The position numbers and the translations under genes were made by a program. From Jatrophihabitans telluris (GTDB lineage Bacteria; Actinomycetota; Actinomycetes; Mycobacteriales; Jatrophihabitantaceae): a stretch of DNA of 64,000 nucleotides. Positions 25,188 to 32,528 of the stretch are shown here, piece by piece. The notes under the pieces are model-generated. The model was not told the origin of the DNA and made no database searches. It saw only the letters and a program-made list of their open reading frames with translations. Position 1 is the stretch's first letter. Each line of letters starts with the position of its first letter. The stretch spans positions 1,054,001-1,118,000 of the forward strand of contig NZ_CP097332.1 in NCBI RefSeq assembly GCF_023516435.1. The letters are read 5' to 3'.

Positions 25188-26158
25188 TGGCCCGACCGGA
25201 CGTCGTCTGTCTCGGCGAGACGATGGCCCAGCTGGTGCCCGTCGACGGATCGCTGTCCGGGGCCCTGGAGTTTCGGCTGTTCACCGCCGGCTCCGAGTCC
25301 AACGTGGCGCAGGCCCTGGCACAGCTGGAGGTAGCCGTCGGCTGGGTCAGCCGGCTGGGCACCGACCCGATCGGCGACCGGGTCCTGGCGGCGGTGGCCG
25401 CGTCCGGGGTGGACGTTTCGGGGGTACGCCGCCAGCCGCGCCGGACCGGGATGTTCGTCAAGGATCCCGCTCCGGCCGGTTCGAGCGTCTATTACTACCG
25501 CGACGGCTCGGCGGCCTCGACGATGTCGACCGAGGACGTCGATCGTGCGCTGTCACATCGTCCCCGGATGCTGTTCCTCACCGGTATCACCCCCGCCTTG
25601 TCGGACAGTTGCCGGGCGGCGGTGCGCCATGCGATGACGGCGGCCCCGGCGGCCGGCGTAGCGGTGTGCTTCGACGTCAACTACCGTCCCGCGCTGTGGC
25701 GGTCGCACCCAGCGGGTGCGGCGGCGACCGAGTTGCGTGAGCTGGCTGCGCAGGCCGATGTCGTGTTCGTCGGCCGGGACGAGGCCGCCGAGGTCTGGGG
25801 AACCGAGTCGCCGGCCGAGATCCGTGCCCTGCTTGGTCAGCGGGGCGAACTCGTCGTCAAGGACGGTGCCCTCGCGGCGTTCAGCTTCTACGAGGGAGAC
25901 CAGGCCCAAGTCGTGCCCGCGCTACCCGTGGCGGTGGTGGAACCCATCGGCGCCGGGGATGCCTTCGCGGCCGGTTGGCTCTGCGGCCGGCTGCGGGGAC
26001 TGGGCGCACAGGCCTCGTGCCGGCTGGGTCATCTGCTCGCCGCACGCGCGCTCGGTTCGCCGACCGACCAGCTCGGCCCGGCGCCGTTGGCCGCCTCGGA
26101 GCGCGCGTGGCTCTATGCCGCCGCCGTCGGATCGTCGTGGCCGCCGAAGACGGCGTGA
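25187..26158 (+). CDS. PfkB family carbohydrate kinase (2-keto-3-deoxygluconate kinase-like)
   Basis: A 323-residue ribokinase-family sugar kinase. Motifs are VVCLGETMAQLVP at the N-terminus, FTAGSESNVAQALAQL (substrate loop with the Gly-Ser-Asn pattern), FDVNYRPALW (KDG-kinase-like), and the C-terminal ATP/anion-hole motif EPIGAGDAFAAGW with the catalytic Asp. The FDVNYRPALW segment favours 2-keto-3-deoxygluconate or a similar keto-sugar acid over fructose. ATG overlaps the GGDEF gene stop (TGATG), so translation may be coupled, an unusual pairing of sugar kinase and c-di-GMP enzyme. The substrate is not certain. Confidence 0.87.
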   Translation: MARPDVVCLGETMAQLVPVDGSLSGALEFRLFTAGSESNVAQALAQLEVAVGWVSRLGTDPIGDRVLAAVAASGVDVSGVRRQPRRTGMFVKDPAPAGSSVYYYRDGSAASTMSTEDVDRALSHRPRMLFLTGITPALSDSCRAAVRHAMTAAPAAGVAVCFDVNYRPALWRSHPAGAAATELRELAAQADVVFVGRDEAAEVWGTESPAEIRALLGQRGELVVKDGALAAFSFYEGDQAQVVPALPVAVVEPIGAGDAFAAGWLCGRLRGLGAQASCRLGHLLAARALGSPTDQLGPAPLAASERAWLYAAAVGSSWPPKTA

Positions 26159-26210
26159 CACTCTCGGGGTGAGACCCGCGCTGCCGAACCGGTCGACGAC
26201 CCGGTGAAGC

Positions 26211-26963
26211 TCAGCGCGCAGCCATCCGGATCGCCCCGTCGAGCCGGATGACCTCACCGTTGAGCATCGGGTTCTCCACGATGTGGCGGACCAGCGCGGC
26301 GAACTCCGAAGGCTCGCCCAGCCGGGACGGATGCGGTACCTGCTGTGCCAACGATTCCCTGGCCGCGTCGGGCAATCCGGCCATCATCGGCGTGTTGAAC
26401 AGGCCGGGAGCGATGGCCACGACGCGGATCCGCGAGCTGGCCAGCTCCCGGGCGATCGGCAGGGTCAGCGCGGCCACGCCGCCCTTCGAGCCGGCGTAGG
26501 CCGCCTGGCCGATCTGTCCGTCGAAGGCCGCGACCGAGGCGGTGTTGACGATGACGCCACGTTCGCCGTCGATGTCCTCGTTCGCGGCGATGGCTTCGGC
26601 GGCGAGCCGTACGACGTTGAACGTGCCGATCAGGTTGACCTCGACCACGGATCGGAATCGCTGCAGGTCGAGCGGACCCTCACGTCCGAGCACCTTTCCT
26701 GGTGTCGCGATCCCGGCGCAGTTCACCACGATCCGCAGCGGAGCCAACTCGCCGGCGCGCGCGATCGCGGCGGCGACCGAGTCCGGGTCGGTGACATCGC
26801 CGGGGGCGAAATGGCCGGGCGCGGCGGTCGATCCGGACCCGGCCTGCTCGTTCAGATCCAGGCGCACGACCTGAGCACCGGCTTCGGTCAGGGCTCGGGC
26901 GGTGGCCAGGCCGAGGCCCGAGGCGGCGCCGGTGACAAGGGCGCTACTGCCGGCAATTCGCAT
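26211..26963 (-). CDS. SDR, 3-hydroxyacyl-CoA dehydrogenase type II-like
   Basis: A 250-residue classical SDR most like type II 3-hydroxyacyl-CoA dehydrogenases (17-beta-HSD10 group) of fatty acid and isoleucine breakdown. Seen are [53 protein letters not shown] with catalytic Ser and Tyr-x3-Lys, and the diagnostic C-terminus [18 protein letters not shown]. The ATG chosen matches the family start; the open frame continues upstream but carries no family sequence. Divergent from the OYE-family gene. Confidence 0.9.
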   Translation of the reverse strand: MRIAGSSALVTGAASGLGLATARALTEAGAQVVRLDLNEQAGSGSTAAPGHFAPGDVTDPDSVAAAIARAGELAPLRIVVNCAGIATPGKVLGREGPLDLQRFRSVVEVNLIGTFNVVRLAAEAIAANEDIDGERGVIVNTASVAAFDGQIGQAAYAGSKGGVAALTLPIARELASSRIRVVAIAPGLFNTPMMAGLPDAARESLAQQVPHPSRLGEPSEFAALVRHIVENPMLNGEVIRLDGAIRMAAR

Positions 26964-27154
26964 CCTGATCGCTCCGTTCGTTGCGCGGATCTGACGGTGC
27001 TCACCGTAACGGGACGTGTCGCAGTCAGGGGAAACGGGCGGATCCGGGGAACAGCGAGCGACCGTGCCGGGTTGCTCTCGGGGGCGGGTGTGCTTGGAGC
27101 ATGACGCCGCCTCAGTCCGCGCCACCCCCGAGCACGATCGACGAACGGAACCCG

Positions 27155-28216
27155 ATGAGCCTGCTGCTGTCCGAACTGAGCCTGCGCGACGTGACGTTCC
27201 GCAACCGGGCCTGGGTGGCACCGATGTGCCAGTACAGCTCCGTCGACGGCCACCCGACCGACTGGCACCTCGTCCACCTGGGGGCGCTCGCTCGCGGCGG
27301 TGCGGGCCTGGTGATCACCGAGGCCACCGCGATCACCCCGCGGGGCCGGATCTCACCGTCCGACGCCGGCATCTGGTCCGACGCTCAGGCGCAGGACTAC
27401 GAACGCATCACCTCCTTCATCCGCGGTCAGGGCGCGGTCGCCGGCATCCAGCTGAGCCACGCCGGCCGGAAGGCCTCCACCCGCACGCCGTGGCTCGGCC
27501 GGGGATCGGTCCCACTGTCCGAGGGCGGCTGGTTGACCGGTGGACCGAGCGCGGTGGCCTACCCCGGGCTGGACGCTCCGTCGGCCCTGGACGTCGCCGA
27601 ACTCGACCAGCTGGTCGGCGACTGGGCCGCGGCGGCGCGGCGGGCCGTGCAGGCCGGCTTCCAGGTCATCGAGCTGCACGCCGCCCACGGCTACCTGCTG
27701 CACCAGTTCCTGTCCCCGCTTTCCAACCGCCGCGAGGACGAGTACGGCGGTGACCTGGACGGTCGCGCGCGACTGCTGCTACGCGTGGTGGACGCGGTCC
27801 GGTCGACGATTCCGGAAGGCATGCCGCTGTTCGTCCGGGTGTCGGCCACCGACTGGGTACCGGGCGGACTGCAGGTCGACGAGGTCGCGGAGCTGGCCCG
27901 GCAGCTGGCCAGTCGCGGGGTGGACCTGATCGACGTCTCCAGCGGCGGGAACAGTCCCGACCAGCAGATTCCCGTCGGTCCCGGATACCAGGTGCCGCTG
28001 GCGAGCCGGGTCCGGCAGGTGAGCGGTCTTCCGGTCGCCGCCGTAGGGCTGATCACCGAACCGAAGCAGGCAGAGGAGATCCTGGCCGAGGGCTCGGCGG
28101 ATGCGGTGCTCATCGCACGAGCCGCCCTGCGCGAACCGTCCTGGCCCCAGCGCGCGGCCTTCGAACTCGGCGACGACCTCGCGTGGCCACCGCAGTACGA
28201 GCGCGCCCGGCCGTAA
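27155..28216 (+). CDS. NADH:flavin oxidoreductase (Old Yellow Enzyme, YqjM-like)
   Basis: A 353-residue FMN-dependent ene-reductase. Typical segments are [20 protein letters not shown] (FMN and active-site region), [31 protein letters not shown] followed by NRREDEYGG, and [15 protein letters not shown]. The His pair of HAAHGYL and the Cys in PMCQYS place it in the thermophilic-like/YqjM class, which often reduces activated alkenes. The chosen ATG matches the family N-terminus; an in-frame ATG 18 codons upstream with GGAG close by is an alternative. Divergent from the SDR gene. Confidence 0.93.
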   Translation: MSLLLSELSLRDVTFRNRAWVAPMCQYSSVDGHPTDWHLVHLGALARGGAGLVITEATAITPRGRISPSDAGIWSDAQAQDYERITSFIRGQGAVAGIQLSHAGRKASTRTPWLGRGSVPLSEGGWLTGGPSAVAYPGLDAPSALDVAELDQLVGDWAAAARRAVQAGFQVIELHAAHGYLLHQFLSPLSNRREDEYGGDLDGRARLLLRVVDAVRSTIPEGMPLFVRVSATDWVPGGLQVDEVAELARQLASRGVDLIDVSSGGNSPDQQIPVGPGYQVPLASRVRQVSGLPVAAVGLITEPKQAEEILAEGSADAVLIARAALREPSWPQRAAFELGDDLAWPPQYERARP

Positions 28217-28312
28217 CCGGCGCCCCCGCGGCCGGGAGTACCGTCGACGAGCGCGACGGCATCGCTGTGAAACCACCCAGCTCACGTCACCGTCGCGCGT
28301 GAGGGGCCCGGC

Positions 28313-28501
28313 ATGAGCGAACCGTACGAGCAGCGCAGGGATGACGCGAACGACTCCCGCGAGAACTCCAGGGACGATGATCGGTCCGGAGCCGCTGCCG
28401 ACCCTCACCCGACCATCGACTTTCCGGGTGCCGCAGAGGAGCCACCCGGCCGTCCGGACGGCGACCTCGACCCCGAGGACGATCCCACGCTGGGGGAGTA
28501 G
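28313..28501 (+). CDS. Small acidic hypothetical protein
   Basis: A 62-residue, highly charged, Asp/Glu/Pro-rich protein with no hydrophobic segment, probably intrinsically disordered. The N-terminus MSEPYEQRRDDANDSREN and the C-terminal DGDLDPEDDPTLGE are acidic. A purine-rich GAGGGGCCC stretch precedes the ATG. Not recognised. It is convergent with the DUF6158-like gene nine bases away. Coding status rests on start context and codon bias, so moderate confidence. Confidence 0.5.
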   Translation: MSEPYEQRRDDANDSRENSRDDDRSGAAADPHPTIDFPGAAEEPPGRPDGDLDPEDDPTLGE

Positions 28502-28510
28502 CGGCGCAGG

Positions 28511-28774
28511 TCAGGACGGGATTGCGGTCCCGCCGGCCCCGTCCGCCTCCTCGGCGTGGGAGGGCTCATCCGAACCGGGTCCTGTCTGGCTCTGGGCCTT
28601 GCTCCCGAAACGGTCCAGGAACGCCGCTTCCAGCTGGCTCGTCCGGTGTTCGTGATTCGCCTTCTGGTGGGCCGTGCCGCCGGCTTCGATTTCGGCCTGC
28701 TTGCCCTTCAACACCGCCAGCTCGTGGCGCAACTGTTCATCGGACAGCTGCTCGGCCGGCACACCTTCGCTCAT
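28511..28774 (-). CDS. DUF6158-like small protein
   Basis: An 87-residue soluble protein. The N-terminal half, MSEGVPAEQLSDEQLRHEL and the following helix with HRTSQLEAAFLDRFG, resembles the actinobacterial DUF6158 family, small helical proteins of unknown role. The C-terminal third is Ser/Glu/Gly-rich and probably disordered. Start ATG. The 208 bases between its start and the isochorismatase gene contain nothing recognised apart from likely divergent promoters. Confidence 0.65.
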   Translation of the reverse strand: MSEGVPAEQLSDEQLRHELAVLKGKQAEIEAGGTAHQKANHEHRTSQLEAAFLDRFGSKAQSQTGPGSDEPSHAEEADGAGGTAIPS

Positions 28775-28982
28775 GGGACGCTTCCCCTCGCTGGGCTCGA
28801 CGGCGGCGCACGGTTGGCCGCGGGCCGAGCAGCGGTATCCGGTGCCGCGACTCGGCGTGGACTCGACCCTAGCCCGCGGCCGCCGAACTCGCCGAAGCCG
28901 CGGCAGATGCGATGTCAGGGGTGGGGCCTACGGTGCAGTGAGAAGGATCCCCGTGGCAACCACAACCGGAAGGAAGCCAGCC

Positions 28983-29534
28983 ATGAGCACCCTGACAGAT
29001 CGCCCCAGCACCGCCTTGTTGGTCATCGACGTCCAGAACGATGTCATGTCCGGTACCCACAACCGGGACGCCGTCGTCGCCAACATCGCGACCCTGGTCG
29101 CGCAGGCTCGGGCCCGTAGCGTGCCCGTGGTCTGGGTCCAGCATTCCTCGGACGGGCTGCCGCGCGACAGCGAGGGTTGGCGCTATGTCGCAGAACTCGA
29201 GCAACACGATTCCGAGCCGGTCGTCCACAAGCGCTACCCGGACTCCTTCGAGGACACCGATCTCGAACAGGTGCTGGCTCAGGCCCGCATCGGCAGGCTG
29301 GTCGTCGCCGGCGCCCAGACCGACGAGTGCATTCGCTCGACCCTGCACGGCGCGATCGTCCGTGGTTACGACGCGACTCTGGTGTCCGATGCGCACACGA
29401 CCGAGGATCTGAGCGAGTGGGGCGCTCCGCCGCCGGACAAGGTCATCGACCACACCAATCTCTACTGGGAGCACCACGCCGCCCCCGGTCGGACGGCCGG
29501 CGTGGTGGCCACCAAGGACGTCAGCTTCGACTAG
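28983..29534 (+). CDS. Isochorismatase family cysteine hydrolase
   Basis: A 183-residue hydrolase of the isochorismatase/nicotinamidase superfamily. The catalytic triad is visible as D16 (ALLVIDVQND), K83 (HKRYPDSF) and C116 (GAQTDECIRST). Members hydrolyse amides such as nicotinamide, N-carbamoyl compounds or isochorismate; the substrate here is undetermined. The C-terminal SEWGAPPPDKVIDHTNLYW segment is found in a common actinobacterial subgroup. ATG start with AAGGAAG upstream. Monocistronic, followed after 36 bases by the radical SAM gene, which has its own regulatory palindrome. Confidence 0.92.
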   Translation: MSTLTDRPSTALLVIDVQNDVMSGTHNRDAVVANIATLVAQARARSVPVVWVQHSSDGLPRDSEGWRYVAELEQHDSEPVVHKRYPDSFEDTDLEQVLAQARIGRLVVAGAQTDECIRSTLHGAIVRGYDATLVSDAHTTEDLSEWGAPPPDKVIDHTNLYWEHHAAPGRTAGVVATKDVSFD

Positions 29535-29546
29535 GCGCGTGTCTGG

Positions 29547-29564
29547 TTAGAACATATGTTCTAA
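29547..29564. promoter_or_regulatory. LexA-type SOS palindrome before the radical SAM gene
   Basis: TTAGAACATATGTTCTAA is a perfect 18-base palindrome containing GAAC-N4-GTTC, the core of Gram-positive/mycobacterial LexA boxes. It ends seven bases before the start codon of the Rv2578c-like gene, whose mycobacterial orthologue is to my knowledge a LexA target. Confidence 0.7.
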
Positions 29565-29570
29565 TGAGTC

Positions 29571-30542
29571 ATGCGTTGGGCACTGGCAGACGACGAGCAC
29601 GGCGGCCAGCCGGCCCTGTTCGGCGTCGAGGAGCTGCTCGGCCCGCAGCGCAGTACCGGTCGGCTGTCGGAGCTGGAATTCCTCCCGGTCACGGCCAAGA
29701 CCGTCCTGAATCGTGTCGGGCGCAACTCGCCGATGCCCTTCGGCTGGACGATCAACGCCTACCGCGGATGCAGTCACGCCTGCACCTACTGCTTCGCCCG
29801 CCCTTCGCACGAGTACCTCGGGCTATCGGCGGGTGAGGACTTCGACCGCAAGATCGTGGTCAAGGTCAACGCGATCGAGCGTCTGCGGGTCGAACTGTCG
29901 CGCCCGAGTTGGCGGCGTGAGCACGTGGCCATGGGCACCAACACCGATCCCTATCAGCGTGCGGAGGGCAAGTACCGACTGACCCGCGGCATCATCGGCG
30001 AATTGTCCCGCTCCGGTACGCCGTTCTCGATCCTGACGAAGTCCGCGCTGCCGATGCGTGATCTCGATGTGCTGACCGCTGCCGCCGAGCAGGTCGAGGT
30101 GAGCGTGACCTTCTCCATCGGCACGCTCGACGTGCAGGTGTGGAGAGCCACCGAGCCCGGCGCACCCCACCCCGCCCGCCGGATCGACGCCATCCGGGCG
30201 ATGGCCCAGGCTGGTATCCGCACCGGTGCACTGATCGCGCCCGTGCTGCCCGGCCTGTCAGACCGGCGTGAGCAGCTTCGCGACGTCGTCGAGGCCGTCA
30301 CCGGGGCCGGTGGCGCGGTCGTGGGCAGCCGGGCGCTCTATCTGCAGGGCGCGACACGTGAGCATTTCCTGGGCTGGCTGGCACAGCACGATCCAGCGCT
30401 GCACGCCCGCTACCGCGAGGCGTTCGCGGGCCGGTCCGAACTCGGTCCGGACTACCAGCGATGGGTGTCAGACACGGTCGCCGAGGAAGTGCGACGGGCC
30501 GGTGGTCGTCGCAGTAACCGCACGGGTGGACTGTTTGCGTGA
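29571..30542 (+). CDS. Rv2578c-family radical SAM protein
   Basis: A 323-residue radical SAM protein of the Rv2578c family. The 4Fe-4S ligands are C67, C71 and C74 in the motif CSHACTYCFARPSHEYLGL. Other conserved parts are MPFGWTINAYRGC, GTNTDPYQRAEGKYRLTRGI and PVLPGLSDRREQL. It resembles the SPL-like (spore photoproduct lyase-like) SAM proteins, and a DNA-repair-related role has been suggested from SOS induction in mycobacteria; the reaction is not known. ATG start immediately after a perfect SOS palindrome, which supports damage-inducible expression. Confidence 0.93.
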   Translation: MRWALADDEHGGQPALFGVEELLGPQRSTGRLSELEFLPVTAKTVLNRVGRNSPMPFGWTINAYRGCSHACTYCFARPSHEYLGLSAGEDFDRKIVVKVNAIERLRVELSRPSWRREHVAMGTNTDPYQRAEGKYRLTRGIIGELSRSGTPFSILTKSALPMRDLDVLTAAAEQVEVSVTFSIGTLDVQVWRATEPGAPHPARRIDAIRAMAQAGIRTGALIAPVLPGLSDRREQLRDVVEAVTGAGGAVVGSRALYLQGATREHFLGWLAQHDPALHARYREAFAGRSELGPDYQRWVSDTVAEEVRRAGGRRSNRTGGLFA

Positions 30543-30568
30543 GGCGGGCGCCGGAGTACGGTCGGCGA

Positions 30569-31591
30569 ATGCGTGCCATCTGCTATTCCGAGACTGGGGA
30601 CGAGTCGGTCCTGCGTCTCGTCGATCTGGCCGTGCCCGAACCCGGGCCGGGGCAACTGCGCGTTCGCGTGCACCGCAGCGGAGTGAATCCGACCGACTGG
30701 AAAGCCCGGCAGGGGTCAGCCCCAGGCGCCCCGATCGATCCGCCCCAGACTCCCGGCCAGGACGGCGCGGGTGTGGTCGAGGCGGTCGGCCCCGGTGTCG
30801 AGGCGGCGTGGACGGGCTTGCGCGTCTGGATTCGGGAGGCCGCCTACCAGCGCCCGCACGGGACGTGCGCCGAGTACTGCCTCGTGCCGGTGCATCAGGT
30901 GGCGACGCTGCCCGACTGGGCCGGTTACGACCTCGGGGCCAGCCTGGGTATCCCGTTCATGACCGCCCACCGCTGTCTCACGGTGACCGAGGACGGTCCC
31001 AAGCGCCTGGGACCCGGCGCCCTGGCCGGACGGGTTGTTCTGGTGGCCGGCGGAGCAGGGGCGGTCGGCAATGCCGCGATCCAGTTGGCCCGGTGGAGTG
31101 ACGCCCGCGTGATCGCCACGGTCAGTAGCGCGGCGAAGGGTCAACTCGCCGCCGCCGCCGGCGCCGATGTCGTGATCAACTACCGCAATCAGGACGTTGT
31201 ACCGGAGATAAGAAAGGTGGCCCCCCACGGGGTGAACACGATCGTGGAGGTGGCGGCTGCGGCCAACGTCGGCATCGATGCCGACGTCGTCGCCGCCAAC
31301 GGCTCGATCGCCTGCTACGCCGACGATGGCGGCAAGCCGATCAACCTGCCGGTGCGTCCGTCGATGGTCGTCAACGCCCGGTGGCAGTTCGTCCTCATCT
31401 ATACGGCGCCGCCGGCGGCCAAGTCGCGGGCCGTCGAGGACATCGCCGACGCGGTGCTGGACCGAGCGATCCGGGTCGGGCCCGAAGCGGGACTACCGCT
31501 GCACCACTTCTCGCTCGAGGACGCGGCGCAAGCTCACGGCGCGGTGGCCGCCGGACAGGTAGGCAAAGTGCTGATCGACGTCGGCGACTGA
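30569..31591 (+). CDS. NADPH:quinone oxidoreductase (zinc-independent MDR)
   Basis: A 340-residue medium-chain reductase of the quinone oxidoreductase/zeta-crystallin type. Family features are RVHRSGVNPTDWKARQG (no zinc Cys), QTPGQDGAGVVEAVGPGV, and the NADPH site VVLVAGGAGAVGNAAIQLAR. VNYRN-type segment DVVINYRNQDV is also typical. No structural zinc loop is present. ATG chosen to match the family N-terminus; the frame is open ten codons further upstream. 27 bases downstream of the radical SAM gene, possibly the same transcript. Confidence 0.92.
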   Translation: MRAICYSETGDESVLRLVDLAVPEPGPGQLRVRVHRSGVNPTDWKARQGSAPGAPIDPPQTPGQDGAGVVEAVGPGVEAAWTGLRVWIREAAYQRPHGTCAEYCLVPVHQVATLPDWAGYDLGASLGIPFMTAHRCLTVTEDGPKRLGPGALAGRVVLVAGGAGAVGNAAIQLARWSDARVIATVSSAAKGQLAAAAGADVVINYRNQDVVPEIRKVAPHGVNTIVEVAAAANVGIDADVVAANGSIACYADDGGKPINLPVRPSMVVNARWQFVLIYTAPPAAKSRAVEDIADAVLDRAIRVGPEAGLPLHHFSLEDAAQAHGAVAAGQVGKVLIDVGD

Positions 31592-31601
31592 GCGATGCGT
31601 T

Positions 31602-31994
31602 TCAGTCGTTGTGCGCGCGGTTGCTCGTGACCGGCGTGGCCTTGCTGTCCAGGTCGATGTACAGGACGTCGTCGATGAGCAGGGCCTCCCAGCGCAACGA
31701 CTGGGACGTGTCGATGTCGTAGAAGTGGGTGAACGCGACCGCCGAGATGACGAACGGCCCGTTGTCGCCGCCACCGGACTGCCTGACCGGATAGGCATGA
31801 TCGAGTCGCGGGTCGGCCGCGCGTAGCCCGACGCGGTGCTCGGCGCGGTCGTACATCAGCTCGACCGCGTCCGGCTCGCCCAGGGCCAGGAAGGCCGACT
31901 TGTTGATGGAGATCGCGCCGCGCTTCTGGATGGTGATGCATGGGGCGCGTTTGAGCGGAACCATGCGTTTGGTGAAGATCTCAAACCCCGTCAT
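31602..31994 (-). CDS. Conserved hypothetical protein
   Basis: A 130-residue soluble protein, not assigned to a characterised family. The N-terminus MTGFEIFTKRMVPLKRAP is followed by ITIQKRGAISINKSAFLAL, a strand-rich stretch reminiscent of small nucleotide- or DNA-binding beta-barrels, and the C-terminal half has LRWEALLIDDVLYIDLDS. Start ATG with GGGGAGGGG upstream. It lies alone, convergent with the quinone reductase gene ten bases away. Real by codon use and ribosome binding site; function unknown. Confidence 0.7.
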   Translation of the reverse strand: MTGFEIFTKRMVPLKRAPCITIQKRGAISINKSAFLALGEPDAVELMYDRAEHRVGLRAADPRLDHAYPVRQSGGGDNGPFVISAVAFTHFYDIDTSQSLRWEALLIDDVLYIDLDSKATPVTSNRAHND

Positions 31995-32528
31995 CGTGTC
32001 CCCTCCCCCAAGGAACCACGCTGCCTGCTGAGCGTCACGAAGAGATTCGCATGAGCGCATGTGATCGGATTGCAGACGGCAGGTCAAATAATTGTTACTT
32101 CATCACGCCATAAAGCGGACCAGATAACACTCAAGTCGTGACCGTACGCCTACTGCGTCTTCACATAGGTCGAAGCAGACGTCGCCGGCCCCAGAGTCAT
32201 GCCGTTTCCTAAACACTGGCCCAAGCATGTGTCCACTCATCCTGGTGTCAGTGAGGGTCGATCCGCGGGAGAAAACGGTTTCTTGATACGGGGTTGATAT
32301 CGAGAAAAGGCTTGGCCAAAGGCATGGGACCGGGTCCGACCTCACACGGACCGGGCGCACGGTCGGGCATTAATGCCCTTTTGATATAAGGCGAAACGCA
32401 ATCGCGAAGACTGTTGCGGATTTGTTTCGCGTGATTTATCGTTCGCTCACATCCCAAATTGACAGCCAGCTAGCGACCGTCGAATCAGTACGTTGCGCGG
32501 TGGTTGTAACGGGGTAACGGGGATTTTC
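31995..32528. other. Gene-free region upstream of the surface-protein locus
   Basis: About 530 bases, clearly AT-richer than the flanks, without a convincing gene. It contains a perfect palindrome GGGCATTAATGCCC (32365-32378) followed by TTTT, and several TTGATA/GATATAAG motifs. It holds the promoter of the minus-strand hypothetical gene and of the secreted repeat protein. Lower GC may mark the border of an acquired segment. Confidence 0.6.
32414..32442 (+). promoter_or_regulatory. Candidate promoter of the secreted repeat-protein gene
   Basis: TTGCGG and TATCGT are spaced by exactly 17 bases, about 87 bases before the start codon. The -35 is identical to the one predicted for the HNH gene. 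The -10 is a weak match, so this is tentative. Confidence 0.3.

Noticed and set aside
26964-27221. N-terminal extension of the SDR gene
   Set aside because: The upstream in-frame codons contain no family sequence, and the SDR cofactor motif begins right after the chosen ATG.
32103-32360. Possible 85-codon minus-strand gene in the gene-free region
   Set aside because: No ribosome binding site, no hydrophobic or conserved pattern, and codon use unlike neighbours.
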